From Bacteroidota bacterium (GTDB lineage: Bacteria > Bacteroidota > Bacteroidia > UBA7662), in contig VGFN01000004.1 of NCBI GenBank assembly GCA_016868875.1, forward strand, positions 1-37,675: 37,675 bases of DNA, written 5' to 3'. Position numbers and translations under genes: made by a program. The notes beneath the pieces are model-generated. The model did no database searches. It saw only the letters and a list, made by a program, of their open reading frames with translations, and was not told the DNA's origin. Of this stretch, positions 28,558-36,987 are shown piece after piece. Position 1 is the first letter of the stretch. Every line of letters starts with the position of its first letter.

Positions 28558-30720
28558 ATGGGATTCCAAAATCCTTCGGCCTTGTGGGGATTGGCCCTGT
28601 TGGCCGTGCCTTTATATATTCATTTTTTTGGATTTAGGTTACGTCGCAAGGCCTATTTCACAAGGCTAGATTGGTTGTTGCAACAACAAATACCTGTACA
28701 ACAACGAGAACGCTTGTTTCGATATTTGTTGCTGGCTACCAGAATTTTAGCTGTTTTGATGCTGATAGCGGCTTTGGCAGGGCCTACGTCCTTGCCCTCG
28801 TCCCTGGATTCCCTCCATGGCGCTGGATCTCGTTGCATGATTTACGTGGATAACAGCCGGGGTATGGCCATGGAAGGAAGTGGAGGGCCCTTGCTCGAGC
28901 AGGCCAAATCATCGGCCCGTCGTTTGATTCAAAATGCCAAGGCCGATACTCGCTTTGTGTTGATTTCCAACCAAAGCCGACCGTTGCACGGGGGTTGGCT
29001 TCATAAGGATAGAGCCTTGGACCTCTTGGATCAAATTCAGGTAAGCAATCAAAACAAGAGCCTCTCGTCAGTGGCCTTGCAAATGGATCGAAGATTGGAG
29101 CAGGAAGGTTTAGGGTTCGAGAAGGAAGTTTCCCTTTGGCTTTTTTCGGATTTCAAGAAAGGATCTATGGAGGGTAGCTATTGGCGTACGCGTTCCAAAC
29201 GGCTGGCCAATAACAGTTCCAATACTCCGCTGAATCTTGTTCCATGCCGCCCTTTGACGGCCTTCAATGCGGCTGTGGATTCGGCATGGTTGATGGAGCC
29301 GTTTTTTAGGCCTGGCATCCGTAACCGCATGGTTGTTCGAACCCGCACCTACGGGGAATGGCCGCAAGGATTGAATATTTCACTGGAATTGCTTATGGCC
29401 GGGCAGCGTAAGTCGCTGGCCACCTTGCAGGGGCCGGAATCTGCGAATTCCGCCTCATCCCTGCGTTTGGACACCCTGGATTTTACGGTTCCCAAGGATG
29501 CAATGGGTTTGGTGGAGCTGCTGATCAATGACCCGTATTTTGCCTACGATAATCGATATTTTTTCTCCAATGTTGTCCAAAACTCTGTTACAGTTTTGCA
29601 TGGATCCGGCGCTGGGCACAATTCTTTTCTTCGTTCGGTATGGGCCACCGATACCTTGTTTGAAGTCCAATATAGCCGTCATCAGGATTGGGCCAGGATC
29701 AATTTGGACTCCTTCTCTTTGGTCTTGTTGGAAATTTCGGAACCATTGCAAGCAGGGCATACCGCTGCCCTCGCCAATTGGGTACGTGATGGTGGCGGCC
29801 ATTTGTTCCTTATTCCTGTGGATGAAGAATCCGTCGAATCGCTAAACAAGTTGGCCCAAGTTTTTGGACCTAGCCTCAAGGCTGCTCCATGGCGAAAAGC
29901 CAAAGTGCGAATGGCCAACTTAGATCTTGGAAATGACTTTTTGGGAACAGTTCTCGCTCGCAAACCTGAGGCTGCAGCGATGCCTACGGTAGAAGGTTAT
30001 TTTCCATGGCAGGTGCAAGCCGGGGATGAGGTTTTGCTAAAGCTGGAGAGTGGTGAAGCAATTTTGAAGCGCATGGCTTTCGGGCAGGGCATGGTTTATG
30101 CGATGGCGGTCCCTGCGGAACAGCGTTTTACGGAATGGGTTCGTCATGATTTGTTTTTGCCGGTTTTCTACCGAACCGCATTAGGCTCTGTTCGTTCCGC
30201 AAATCTGACCGGATCCTTGGGTGGCCAGGCCTCCTGGTCCTTACCCCTGCTGGCAACAGATGCGGGTTCCTTGGATTGGATGCTGCAAGCCAAGGATTTG
30301 GATGAAATGGGCAAGGCCGCTCAAACCAACGGAACGGCAAGTTTAGAGGAAAGCGATGAAGAGGCCCAGGCCACCATCCGTCCCGAGGTTAGGGTTGTGA
30401 ACGGTAGAGCATGGATACGCTTATACGATACCGAGGTTCAACCCGGGTTCTATGCCCTTATTCGCCAAGCAGGTGAGCCAACGAATACCTTTTTGGCCAT
30501 CAATTTGGATCCCAAAGAGTCGGATATTGTACCGATGAGCGATAAAGAACTTCTGGCAATCGATCCAAATTTTAGGCTCTCCTTGGGCAATAGGCCAGAT
30601 CTTCAACAGGGGCTTCAACAGGGTTTCCTTGCCGGAGATGGTTTGATGAGGTTGTTCTTGGTGGCTTGCTTGGTATTTTTGGGCTTGGAAGCGGTGTTGC
30701 TATGGCAACGCAAAGCATGA
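28558..30720 (+). CDS. BatA domain / VWA-like membrane protein
   Basis: N-terminal BatA signature (MGFQNPSALWGLALLAVPLYIHFFGFRLRRKAYFTRLDWL...LLLATRILAVLMLIAALAGP), MIYVDNSRGMAMEG VWA-like strand, C-terminal TM FLVACLVFLGLEAVLLWQRKA. Confidence 0.85.
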   Translation: MGFQNPSALWGLALLAVPLYIHFFGFRLRRKAYFTRLDWLLQQQIPVQQRERLFRYLLLATRILAVLMLIAALAGPTSLPSSLDSLHGAGSRCMIYVDNSRGMAMEGSGGPLLEQAKSSARRLIQNAKADTRFVLISNQSRPLHGGWLHKDRALDLLDQIQVSNQNKSLSSVALQMDRRLEQEGLGFEKEVSLWLFSDFKKGSMEGSYWRTRSKRLANNSSNTPLNLVPCRPLTAFNAAVDSAWLMEPFFRPGIRNRMVVRTRTYGEWPQGLNISLELLMAGQRKSLATLQGPESANSASSLRLDTLDFTVPKDAMGLVELLINDPYFAYDNRYFFSNVVQNSVTVLHGSGAGHNSFLRSVWATDTLFEVQYSRHQDWARINLDSFSLVLLEISEPLQAGHTAALANWVRDGGGHLFLIPVDEESVESLNKLAQVFGPSLKAAPWRKAKVRMANLDLGNDFLGTVLARKPEAAAMPTVEGYFPWQVQAGDEVLLKLESGEAILKRMAFGQGMVYAMAVPAEQRFTEWVRHDLFLPVFYRTALGSVRSANLTGSLGGQASWSLPLLATDAGSLDWMLQAKDLDEMGKAAQTNGTASLEESDEEAQATIRPEVRVVNGRAWIRLYDTEVQPGFYALIRQAGEPTNTFLAINLDPKESDIVPMSDKELLAIDPNFRLSLGNRPDLQQGLQQGFLAGDGLMRLFLVACLVFLGLEAVLLWQRKA

Positions 30721-32114
30721 AAATTCTCCTTCGCAAAGCCAAACTACACGGCAATATGCCGAAAAGCCTGAGTAAAGCCCGGGCGGGTTCAGCTTCGTTG
30801 GATTTTTTGATCGAGGATGGGGAATTGACCAAGGCTGGGCCTGACCTCAAGGTCCGAGGAGCAGTGGAAGTGGTCTCCAATAATTTGCATTTATCCCGAG
30901 GATTTACGGACTTGTACGCTCATTTCGGCACTCCGGGCTACGAAAACCGTGAAACCCTGCATTCGGGTTCCATGGCCGCGGTGGCAGGTGGCTTTACCAG
31001 GGTCCTGCTACAGCCGGATACTTTGCCCGTTTTGCAGACCGGTGGTGAAATTGCTTCTTTGAGGGCCGCCTCGGCTGGTTTACCGGTAGAAATTCAAATC
31101 GCCGCCGCACTGACCGAAGACCTGAACGGACAGGAGCTCACCGACATGATGGACCTCAAAGTGCACGGGGCTGCAGCCTTTTCCAATGCCAATGCTGCTA
31201 TAGAATCCGCGCATTCAATGTTGCGAATTCTTCAATACGGTTCGATGACCGGTCTGCCCCTGATGTGTGTGCCGTATGACAAGGGAATAAGCCAGGGTGG
31301 CCAAATGCACGAATCAGCTCTTTCCTTGCAATGGGGACTGCGTGGTATTCCTGCGGTTGCGGAAACTTTACGCTTGGACCGGGATTTGGCCTTATTGGAT
31401 TACCTTGGACAAGAGAAAGCCCGTTTGCCCGTACATATTCATTGGTCCAAAATTTCTTGCGTCGGTTCCCTGGATCGCATACGAACCGCTCAAAGCAAGG
31501 GTAGTTCGGTGACTTGCGGTGTTGCGGCTCATCATTTGCTTTCGACAGCGGAGGATTTATCTGGATTCCGTAGCGAGTTCAAAGTCTTCCCCCCGTTGCG
31601 TTCTGAAGAAGACCGCCTTGCCCTGGTTCAAGGAGTCTTAGACGGTACCATAACCAATATTTGTTCGGATCATCAACCGGGGGATTTCGAGTCCAAGGAC
31701 AATGAATTTCCCCATGCCGAATTTGGGCAAGCCGGTATTCAATATGCTTTTGTGGCCGCTTTGGAAGCTGGTTTGGCGTTGCCCGTTCGTTCCAGATCCT
31801 TGTGGGTAAACAGGGTGGTCCAAGCATTCACTCTTGGTCCCGAGCAAGTCCTTGGGATTCGCGAATCTGTCGAGGATGAATGGCAAAACGGCAGGGCCAA
31901 CGGATGGGTCCTCTTTGACCCCACCTTGAACTTGGGGTCTATCAAAGGAACCAAAGCACGAAACTCCGCGCTCACTACGGATCTGGTATCGAATCTTGCC
32001 CACTCTAAAGGTGTTGCCCAAGCGTATCGAAACCGTCGCTTTGCGGCAGGGATTCTTGCCGTTGCGGGCCGGGACGGTTCATGGTTTTCTTCATCCTTGC
32101 AAGGGCTTCGTTGA
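30717..32114 (+). CDS. dihydroorotase-like amidohydrolase, probably non-catalytic
   Basis: LSRGFTDLYAHFGTPGYENRETLHSGSMAAVAGGFTRVLLQPDT, LRGIPAVAETLRLDRDLALL, VTCGVAAHHLL, ICSDHQPGDFESK; ATGA overlap with the BatA-like gene. Confidence 0.85.
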   Translation: MKILLRKAKLHGNMPKSLSKARAGSASLDFLIEDGELTKAGPDLKVRGAVEVVSNNLHLSRGFTDLYAHFGTPGYENRETLHSGSMAAVAGGFTRVLLQPDTLPVLQTGGEIASLRAASAGLPVEIQIAAALTEDLNGQELTDMMDLKVHGAAAFSNANAAIESAHSMLRILQYGSMTGLPLMCVPYDKGISQGGQMHESALSLQWGLRGIPAVAETLRLDRDLALLDYLGQEKARLPVHIHWSKISCVGSLDRIRTAQSKGSSVTCGVAAHHLLSTAEDLSGFRSEFKVFPPLRSEEDRLALVQGVLDGTITNICSDHQPGDFESKDNEFPHAEFGQAGIQYAFVAALEAGLALPVRSRSLWVNRVVQAFTLGPEQVLGIRESVEDEWQNGRANGWVLFDPTLNLGSIKGTKARNSALTTDLVSNLAHSKGVAQAYRNRRFAAGILAVAGRDGSWFSSSLQGLR

Positions 32115-32118
32115 TTCT

Positions 32119-32940
32119 ATGAGCCAAGAACTTTCCCCTCGCCAACGTTTGTTGAACGCCTTGGGTGGATTAATGTTAGGGAACCGCCTATCATGGGCCA
32201 AAGCCCAGGGATTACCTTTGAATCTAGCGACTCAGAACGTGGACCTCCAAGGTTGGCATGACCTTCAAGGGGAACTTGTTCCGCTTTTGTTTGGGGAAGG
32301 GGAAGATTCGGGTCCCCAAGCTGCGATAGCCTCCTTGCGTCAATTGGAACAATGGCTAGCAAGAGCTGATCGTAAGGAATTCCTAAGAGGGAGTTCCAAG
32401 GATTTTTTGGTTGATTTGTTGATCCTGCATTCCTTTTCTGGGGAGGATGCAGGGGAGGTGGGGGATGAACAGGCCTGGGATGCTTTTGAGGATGCATGCA
32501 TGGGCAAAGGGACAGATTTGCTTCAAGTCGTGCATTACCTGGACGAATGCCTTGCGGATTCCGTTCATCCTGAAATGGAGGACTTTATTGAATCTTTTGT
32601 GGTAAGCCCTGATCTCGAGGATCAAGATAATTTGCTTGCTTACGAAGAAGTTCTCGAATCAAGGGATTTAGTGGATACCCCTTTGCACGAAATGATACAG
32701 GAGTGCAGGTTACTTGCTGTTGAGTCTGCGGTGGAGCCTATTTTCACAGGCTTGTTTTGTTTTCTGCGCCAGGGTCCCTCGGCGCAAGAGTTACTGGAAA
32801 TCATGTGGAAATTTCCGGACGATTTAAGTGATGTGTTACCGATGCTTTGTTGTGTCCAGGCCTATTTTTACGGCAATGAAGGCTCAGACCACGGGCCATC
32901 GAAGGCTAGTTCCTTAACCATCGCCAGCCTTTGCTCATGA
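32119..32940 (+). CDS. hypothetical protein
   Basis: Open frame from MSQELSPRQRLLNALGGLMLG; 4 bp after dihydroorotase, ATGA overlap with the next gene; acidic, no signal peptide or recognisable motif. Confidence 0.75.
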   Translation: MSQELSPRQRLLNALGGLMLGNRLSWAKAQGLPLNLATQNVDLQGWHDLQGELVPLLFGEGEDSGPQAAIASLRQLEQWLARADRKEFLRGSSKDFLVDLLILHSFSGEDAGEVGDEQAWDAFEDACMGKGTDLLQVVHYLDECLADSVHPEMEDFIESFVVSPDLEDQDNLLAYEEVLESRDLVDTPLHEMIQECRLLAVESAVEPIFTGLFCFLRQGPSAQELLEIMWKFPDDLSDVLPMLCCVQAYFYGNEGSDHGPSKASSLTIASLCS

Positions 32941-33434
32941 TCAAGTTGATTTTGCGCATTGGGTTGCTGAATACCCTTACCGCCACGGTACTATCCGCCC
33001 TTGTTTACAGGTGGACCCCTGTTCATCCCCTGGGTCAGTTTCGACTCTTGCTTGGGGTGGTGACGCTGGCGTGGTTGATTGTTGGGATGAACGCATTGCG
33101 CAAAGAGGTCTTTGCGGGTGTTCTCAAGGTAACCTACGGCCTCCTGTTCAGCGTTGGTGTCGGTTTGGTTTCAGCGATTTCTTTTGGTCTTGTGGCATGG
33201 CTGCTTTGCGCTTGGGTTCCCGGTTTTTGGCAGGCCTACCTCGAGGATCAAGTCAGGAATCTGGAACAAGCCTCAGGGATTCTGAATACCAATTACAGCG
33301 CAGGCACCTTGGACAAATTGCGCAGGGAAATTCAAGCCCAAAGCCCTTTGCCCTTGATGCTGAGGATTAGTTTCTTTCGATTTCTTTGGCACCTTTTGGC
33401 CGGATTATGGGTGGGGATTTATTTTCGTAAATAA
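32937..33434 (+). CDS. DUF4199-like integral membrane protein
   Basis: MIKLILRIGLLNTL..., several TM helices and a soluble loop LEDQVRNLEQASGILN before a final TM; typical DUF4199 layout. Confidence 0.65.
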   Translation: MIKLILRIGLLNTLTATVLSALVYRWTPVHPLGQFRLLLGVVTLAWLIVGMNALRKEVFAGVLKVTYGLLFSVGVGLVSAISFGLVAWLLCAWVPGFWQAYLEDQVRNLEQASGILNTNYSAGTLDKLRREIQAQSPLPLMLRISFFRFLWHLLAGLWVGIYFRK

Positions 33435-33477
33435 CTCGATTTCTTGACCCCTTGAACATTTAACCATTAAAGAGCCT

Positions 33478-34008
33478 ATGAATCTCCCCGTAATTTTTCG
33501 ATTTGGTGCCTTATTGGGGATGGTCAGCATTGCATCCCTTTTGATGACGTACATGATCGACCTCACATGGATGGTTTCCGGTTGGAATTCTTTGATTTCC
33601 ATTGTGATGGTTTTTGCGGCCATGATCATGGCCTGCTTGGAGGACAGGCGAATTCAGGGTGGACCTTACGATTACGGTAGAGCAGTCGTCACCGCGGCCT
33701 GTACGGGGGTCATTGGATCGTTGATTGGTATCGCCTTTACAGGTTTTTTGTACAATGTTATTGACCCTAATCTGCATTTACAGGTCAAAGAAATAATGAT
33801 GACCAAAATGCAGACCTCTTTGGATTCTTTTGGGATGGACGATGCGGCTGCCGAAAAAGCCCTTGAAGCATTTGAGCAAAGAGATTTCAAACAAAATTTT
33901 CGCGCCTTGGGTACCGCGGCCTTGTTGTCTTTGCTTATGAATTTATTGTTTGGATTGCTTGTTGGGATTTTTGTGCGTCGCAAACCTGATAACCCCTTTG
34001 AGGCATGA
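33478..34008 (+). CDS. DUF4199 domain-containing membrane protein
   Basis: FGALLGMVSIASLLMTYMIDL, GGPYDYGRAVVTAACTGVIGSLIGIAFTGFLYNVIDPNLHLQVKEIMMTKMQ, C-terminal TM. Confidence 0.8.
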   Translation: MNLPVIFRFGALLGMVSIASLLMTYMIDLTWMVSGWNSLISIVMVFAAMIMACLEDRRIQGGPYDYGRAVVTAACTGVIGSLIGIAFTGFLYNVIDPNLHLQVKEIMMTKMQTSLDSFGMDDAAAEKALEAFEQRDFKQNFRALGTAALLSLLMNLLFGLLVGIFVRRKPDNPFEA

Positions 34009-34958
34009 ATATTTCCATTGTAATTCCTTTGCTCAACGAGGCAGAGTCTTTGCCTGAATTAACCGAATGGATTGCTGTGGTGATGAACCGTGAGGGCTAC
34101 TCCTATGAAATTTGGTTTATCGATGATGGAAGCACCGATGAAAGTTGGTCCATCATCGAGAATCTACGGAAGGCCTTTCCCGCAGTCAAGGGCATTCGTT
34201 TTCAACGGAATTACGGGAAGTCGGCGGCCTTGCAAATTGGTTTTGAGCGTGCAAGTGGCGATATCGTCTTCACGATGGATGCCGACTTGCAAGATTCTCC
34301 GGACGAAATTCCCGGTATGTACCGTCGTATGATGGAGGAACATTTGGATTTGCTTTCAGGTTGGAAGAAGAAGCGTTACGATCCTTTGACCAAAACCCTC
34401 CCCACCAAACTATTCAATGCCGCAACGCGTGCAATATCAGGGGTGAAGAATTTGCATGATTTCAATTGCGGGCTCAAGGCCTACCGATTGGAAGTTGTGA
34501 GGAGCATTGAAGTTTATGGGGAGATGCACCGGTATATTCCGGTAATAGCGCGTTGGGCAGGCTTTGGTCGCATCGAAGAACAGGTGGTTCAACATCGTCC
34601 TCGAAAGTACGGTCACACCAAATTCGGTTTGGATCGCTTCGTGAACGGTTTCTTGGATCTCTTGTCAATTTATTTCATGTCCAAGTTTAGCCGGCGACCC
34701 ATGCACTTTTTTGGAACGATGGGATCTTTGGCATTTGGCTTGGGCGCCGGTTCCACCGCTTGGGTGATCGGGCGGAAGTTGCTCCTGATTACCAAGGGTT
34801 TGCCGCACAGGGATGTGACCGAACAGCCTTTGTTTTATTTGTCCTTGACCCTTGCTTTGTTGGGGGCTTTGTTGTTCTGCACCGGCTTTTTGGCAGAATT
34901 GGTTTCCCGCAGCGGGCAAGATCGAAACCGTTATTTGCTCAAAGAAGTTTTGGATTGA
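34005..34958 (+). CDS. glycosyltransferase family 2 (DPM1/GtrB-like) with C-terminal TMs
   Basis: ISIVIPLLNEAESLPELTEWI, FIDDGSTDESW, FQRNYGKSAALQIGF, TMDADLQDSPDEIP; two C-terminal TM helices; ATGA overlap upstream. Confidence 0.93.
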   Translation: MNISIVIPLLNEAESLPELTEWIAVVMNREGYSYEIWFIDDGSTDESWSIIENLRKAFPAVKGIRFQRNYGKSAALQIGFERASGDIVFTMDADLQDSPDEIPGMYRRMMEEHLDLLSGWKKKRYDPLTKTLPTKLFNAATRAISGVKNLHDFNCGLKAYRLEVVRSIEVYGEMHRYIPVIARWAGFGRIEEQVVQHRPRKYGHTKFGLDRFVNGFLDLLSIYFMSKFSRRPMHFFGTMGSLAFGLGAGSTAWVIGRKLLLITKGLPHRDVTEQPLFYLSLTLALLGALLFCTGFLAELVSRSGQDRNRYLLKEVLD

Positions 34959-36139
34959 CATCGCAGATCCATAACATTGTAATTATCGGTCCAGTCTGGC
35001 CGTATCGTCCCGGGGGGATGACGAGCTTTAACCAACGCCTAATCAAAGAATGGCAGGACTTGGGTCACGAGGTCAGGGTTTTGAATTATACCCTCCAATA
35101 TCCATCGTGGTTATTTCCTGGGACAAGCCAATACACGGCGGATTCCGCACCGCACGGTTTGTTCTCCAAAAGGGTCCTGAACACCATGGCACCCTGGACT
35201 TGGTGGCAGAGCGCGCGCACCATTGAAGGGTGGAAGCCTGATTTTATTTTGGTTCGCTATTGGACTCCGTGGTTGGCCGCCTCCTTGGGCTCGGTGATGC
35301 GGCTTTTGCCAAAGTTGGGTTGCAAGGCTCCACGAATCCTCTTGGCCGATAATTTGTTGCCCCATGAATCCTTTCCTTTAACAGGTCCCCTAAACCGATG
35401 GATCCTGGGAGCGACCGATGGTCTAGTGACCTTGTCAGAATCGGTTGGCGGCCAGGCGGCAGCATTTGGTTATCATGGTCTTCGTAAGGCCCTCAAGCAC
35501 CCGGTTTACGATCATTTTGGCCCCAGGTTGGATCGTGACGAGGCCTGTAGCCGGATTACCTTGGAACCTGGTTTTCGTTATCTTTTGTTTTTTGGACTAA
35601 TACGATCCTACAAGGGTTTGGATTTGTTGTTGCAAGCTTTGGCTTCCTCGGACTTCCCTTTTTGGTCTAGTCCTGAGGGCAAAGGGTGGAAATTGTTGGT
35701 TGCAGGAGAATTTTATGAAAATCCGCAGCCTTACCTGCAGCTCATTCAGGATCTTGGTTTGGCCGATCGGGTGGTGTTGAGGACTCATTTTATTCCGGAC
35801 GAACAGGTTGCTGCATACTTTTCGGCGGCTGAGGCAATGGTCTTGCCTTATCGGCATGCCACCCAAAGCGGTGTAACCCAAGCGGCCTTGCATTTTGGCT
35901 TACCGCTGGTGGTGACCAAAGTGGGAGGCTTGGCAGAAGTATTGGAAGGATCAGGGGCGGGGGAATTGTGCGATTCCGACGAAGTTTCTTTGGCCGTGGC
36001 GCTGCAGCGATTTTGTACTTCAGCAGACCATGAGGCTTATCGCCTGGCTATGCAAAAATTGAGTGAATCGTACCGATGGGAGCCCTTTGCGAGGGAGGTG
36101 ATTGGACTGGCTCAGGAGGCCGCATTGTTGCGGGCATGA
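34955..36139 (+). CDS. glycosyltransferase (GT4-type)
   Basis: IVIIGPVWPYRPGGMTSFNQRLIKEW; YLLFFGLIRSYKGLDLLLQAL; AMVLPYRHATQSGVTQAALHFGLPLVVTKVGGLAEVLE; probable TTG start at 34955 overlapping the GT2 stop (TTGA). Confidence 0.9.
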   Translation: MTSQIHNIVIIGPVWPYRPGGMTSFNQRLIKEWQDLGHEVRVLNYTLQYPSWLFPGTSQYTADSAPHGLFSKRVLNTMAPWTWWQSARTIEGWKPDFILVRYWTPWLAASLGSVMRLLPKLGCKAPRILLADNLLPHESFPLTGPLNRWILGATDGLVTLSESVGGQAAAFGYHGLRKALKHPVYDHFGPRLDRDEACSRITLEPGFRYLLFFGLIRSYKGLDLLLQALASSDFPFWSSPEGKGWKLLVAGEFYENPQPYLQLIQDLGLADRVVLRTHFIPDEQVAAYFSAAEAMVLPYRHATQSGVTQAALHFGLPLVVTKVGGLAEVLEGSGAGELCDSDEVSLAVALQRFCTSADHEAYRLAMQKLSESYRWEPFAREVIGLAQEAALLRA

Positions 36140-36774
36140 TCCGCCAGAAATTGGGCTAATCCTTTGTCGGTGAGGGGATGGTGGAGCAGGCCTTCAATGG
36201 CTGAGAGCGGGCATGTTACGACATCAGCGCCGGCCTCGGCACATTGCACAATGTGTAGGCTGCTGCGAATCGAGGCGGCAAGAATTTTGGTGGTGTAGCC
36301 TTGAACACGGTAAATCTGAACGATTTGTGAAATGAGTTCTATCCCCGCCATGTTAAGATCGTCTAAGCGTCCAATGAAAGGGGATAGGTAGGTCGCCCCC
36401 GCTTTGGCGGCAAGCAAGGCCTGGCCTGCACTGAAAATCAAGGTACAATTGGTGCGAATACCTTCCCGGCTAAAGGTGGTCAAGGCACGGACTCCGTCAC
36501 GGGTCATTGGAACCTTGACCACAATGGCGGGGTGCAAGGCGGCCAAAGCCTGACCCTCCTTGATCATACCCTCGTAATCGGTGGCAATGACTTCCGCGCT
36601 TACATTTTGACCCACGATTTGACAAATGTTGCGGTAATGCTCCATCACAGCGGCCTCCCCCTTGATGCCTTCTTTGGCCATGAGCGAGGGATTGGTTGTG
36701 ACCCCATCCAGGATGCCTAATGAGCGTGCCTGGGAGATTTGATCTAGATTGGCGGTATCGATAAAGAATTCCAT
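36112..36774 (-). CDS. transaldolase / fructose-6-phosphate aldolase family protein, transaldolase-like
   Basis: MEFFIDTANLDQISQARSLGILDGVTTNPSLMAKEG; VSAEVIATDYEGM; VVKVPMTRDGVRAL; YLSPFIGRLDD. ATG at 36774 preferred over the ORF-track start at 36951, which would run through the SRP RNA gene. Confidence 0.92.
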   Translation of the reverse strand: MEFFIDTANLDQISQARSLGILDGVTTNPSLMAKEGIKGEAAVMEHYRNICQIVGQNVSAEVIATDYEGMIKEGQALAALHPAIVVKVPMTRDGVRALTTFSREGIRTNCTLIFSAGQALLAAKAGATYLSPFIGRLDDLNMAGIELISQIVQIYRVQGYTTKILAASIRSSLHIVQCAEAGADVVTCPLSAIEGLLHHPLTDKGLAQFLADHARNNAAS

Positions 36775-36796
36775 GCAATAATTTATTAAAAAATAA

Positions 36797-36892
36797 GGGT
36801 AAGCTACTTGCATCGCACCGCTACAACCGCCTACCCTTGCTGTATTCCTACCCTGGGGGATTAAGCAGGAGCTGGTCGTACAAGACTTACCC
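36797..36892 (-). ncRNA. ffs: signal recognition particle RNA, small bacterial type
   Basis: Minus strand GGGTAAGTCTTGTACGACCAGCTCCTGCTTAATCCCCCAGGGTAGGAATACAGCAAGGGTAGGCGGTTGTAGCGGTGCGATGCAAGTAGCTTACCC: SRP core AGG-[GUA-GGAA-UAC]-AGCA with GGAA tetraloop, 3' GGTGCGATGCAAGTAGC, perfect 7-bp terminal helix GGGTAAG/CTTACCC, followed by a U-rich run. Confidence 0.9.
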
Positions 36893-36898
36893 TCGCCC

Positions 36899-36906
36899 CA
36901 AAGATA
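36899..36906 (-). promoter_or_regulatory. Bacteroidota -7 element TATCTTTG of the SRP RNA gene
   Basis: Exact TAnnTTTG match; its 3' edge lies 7 nt upstream of the predicted RNA 5' end at 36892. Confidence 0.55.
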
Positions 36907-36987
36907 GTTTATTCCTGGCCTAATTCCCTTGCCACGTCGGCATGGGAACAAGGAACATTTTAGAAGGACAGAATGGCTGTTATCGTC

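Noticed and set aside
34760-34954. N-terminal extension of the GT4 ORF inside the GT2 gene
   Set aside because: It is a 195-nt out-of-frame overlap with conserved GT2 coding sequence; TTG at 34955 gives a normal GT4 N-terminus.
36775-36951. N-terminal extension of the transaldolase ORF
   Set aside because: It translates through the SRP RNA; the family starts at MEFFIDTANLDQI (36774).
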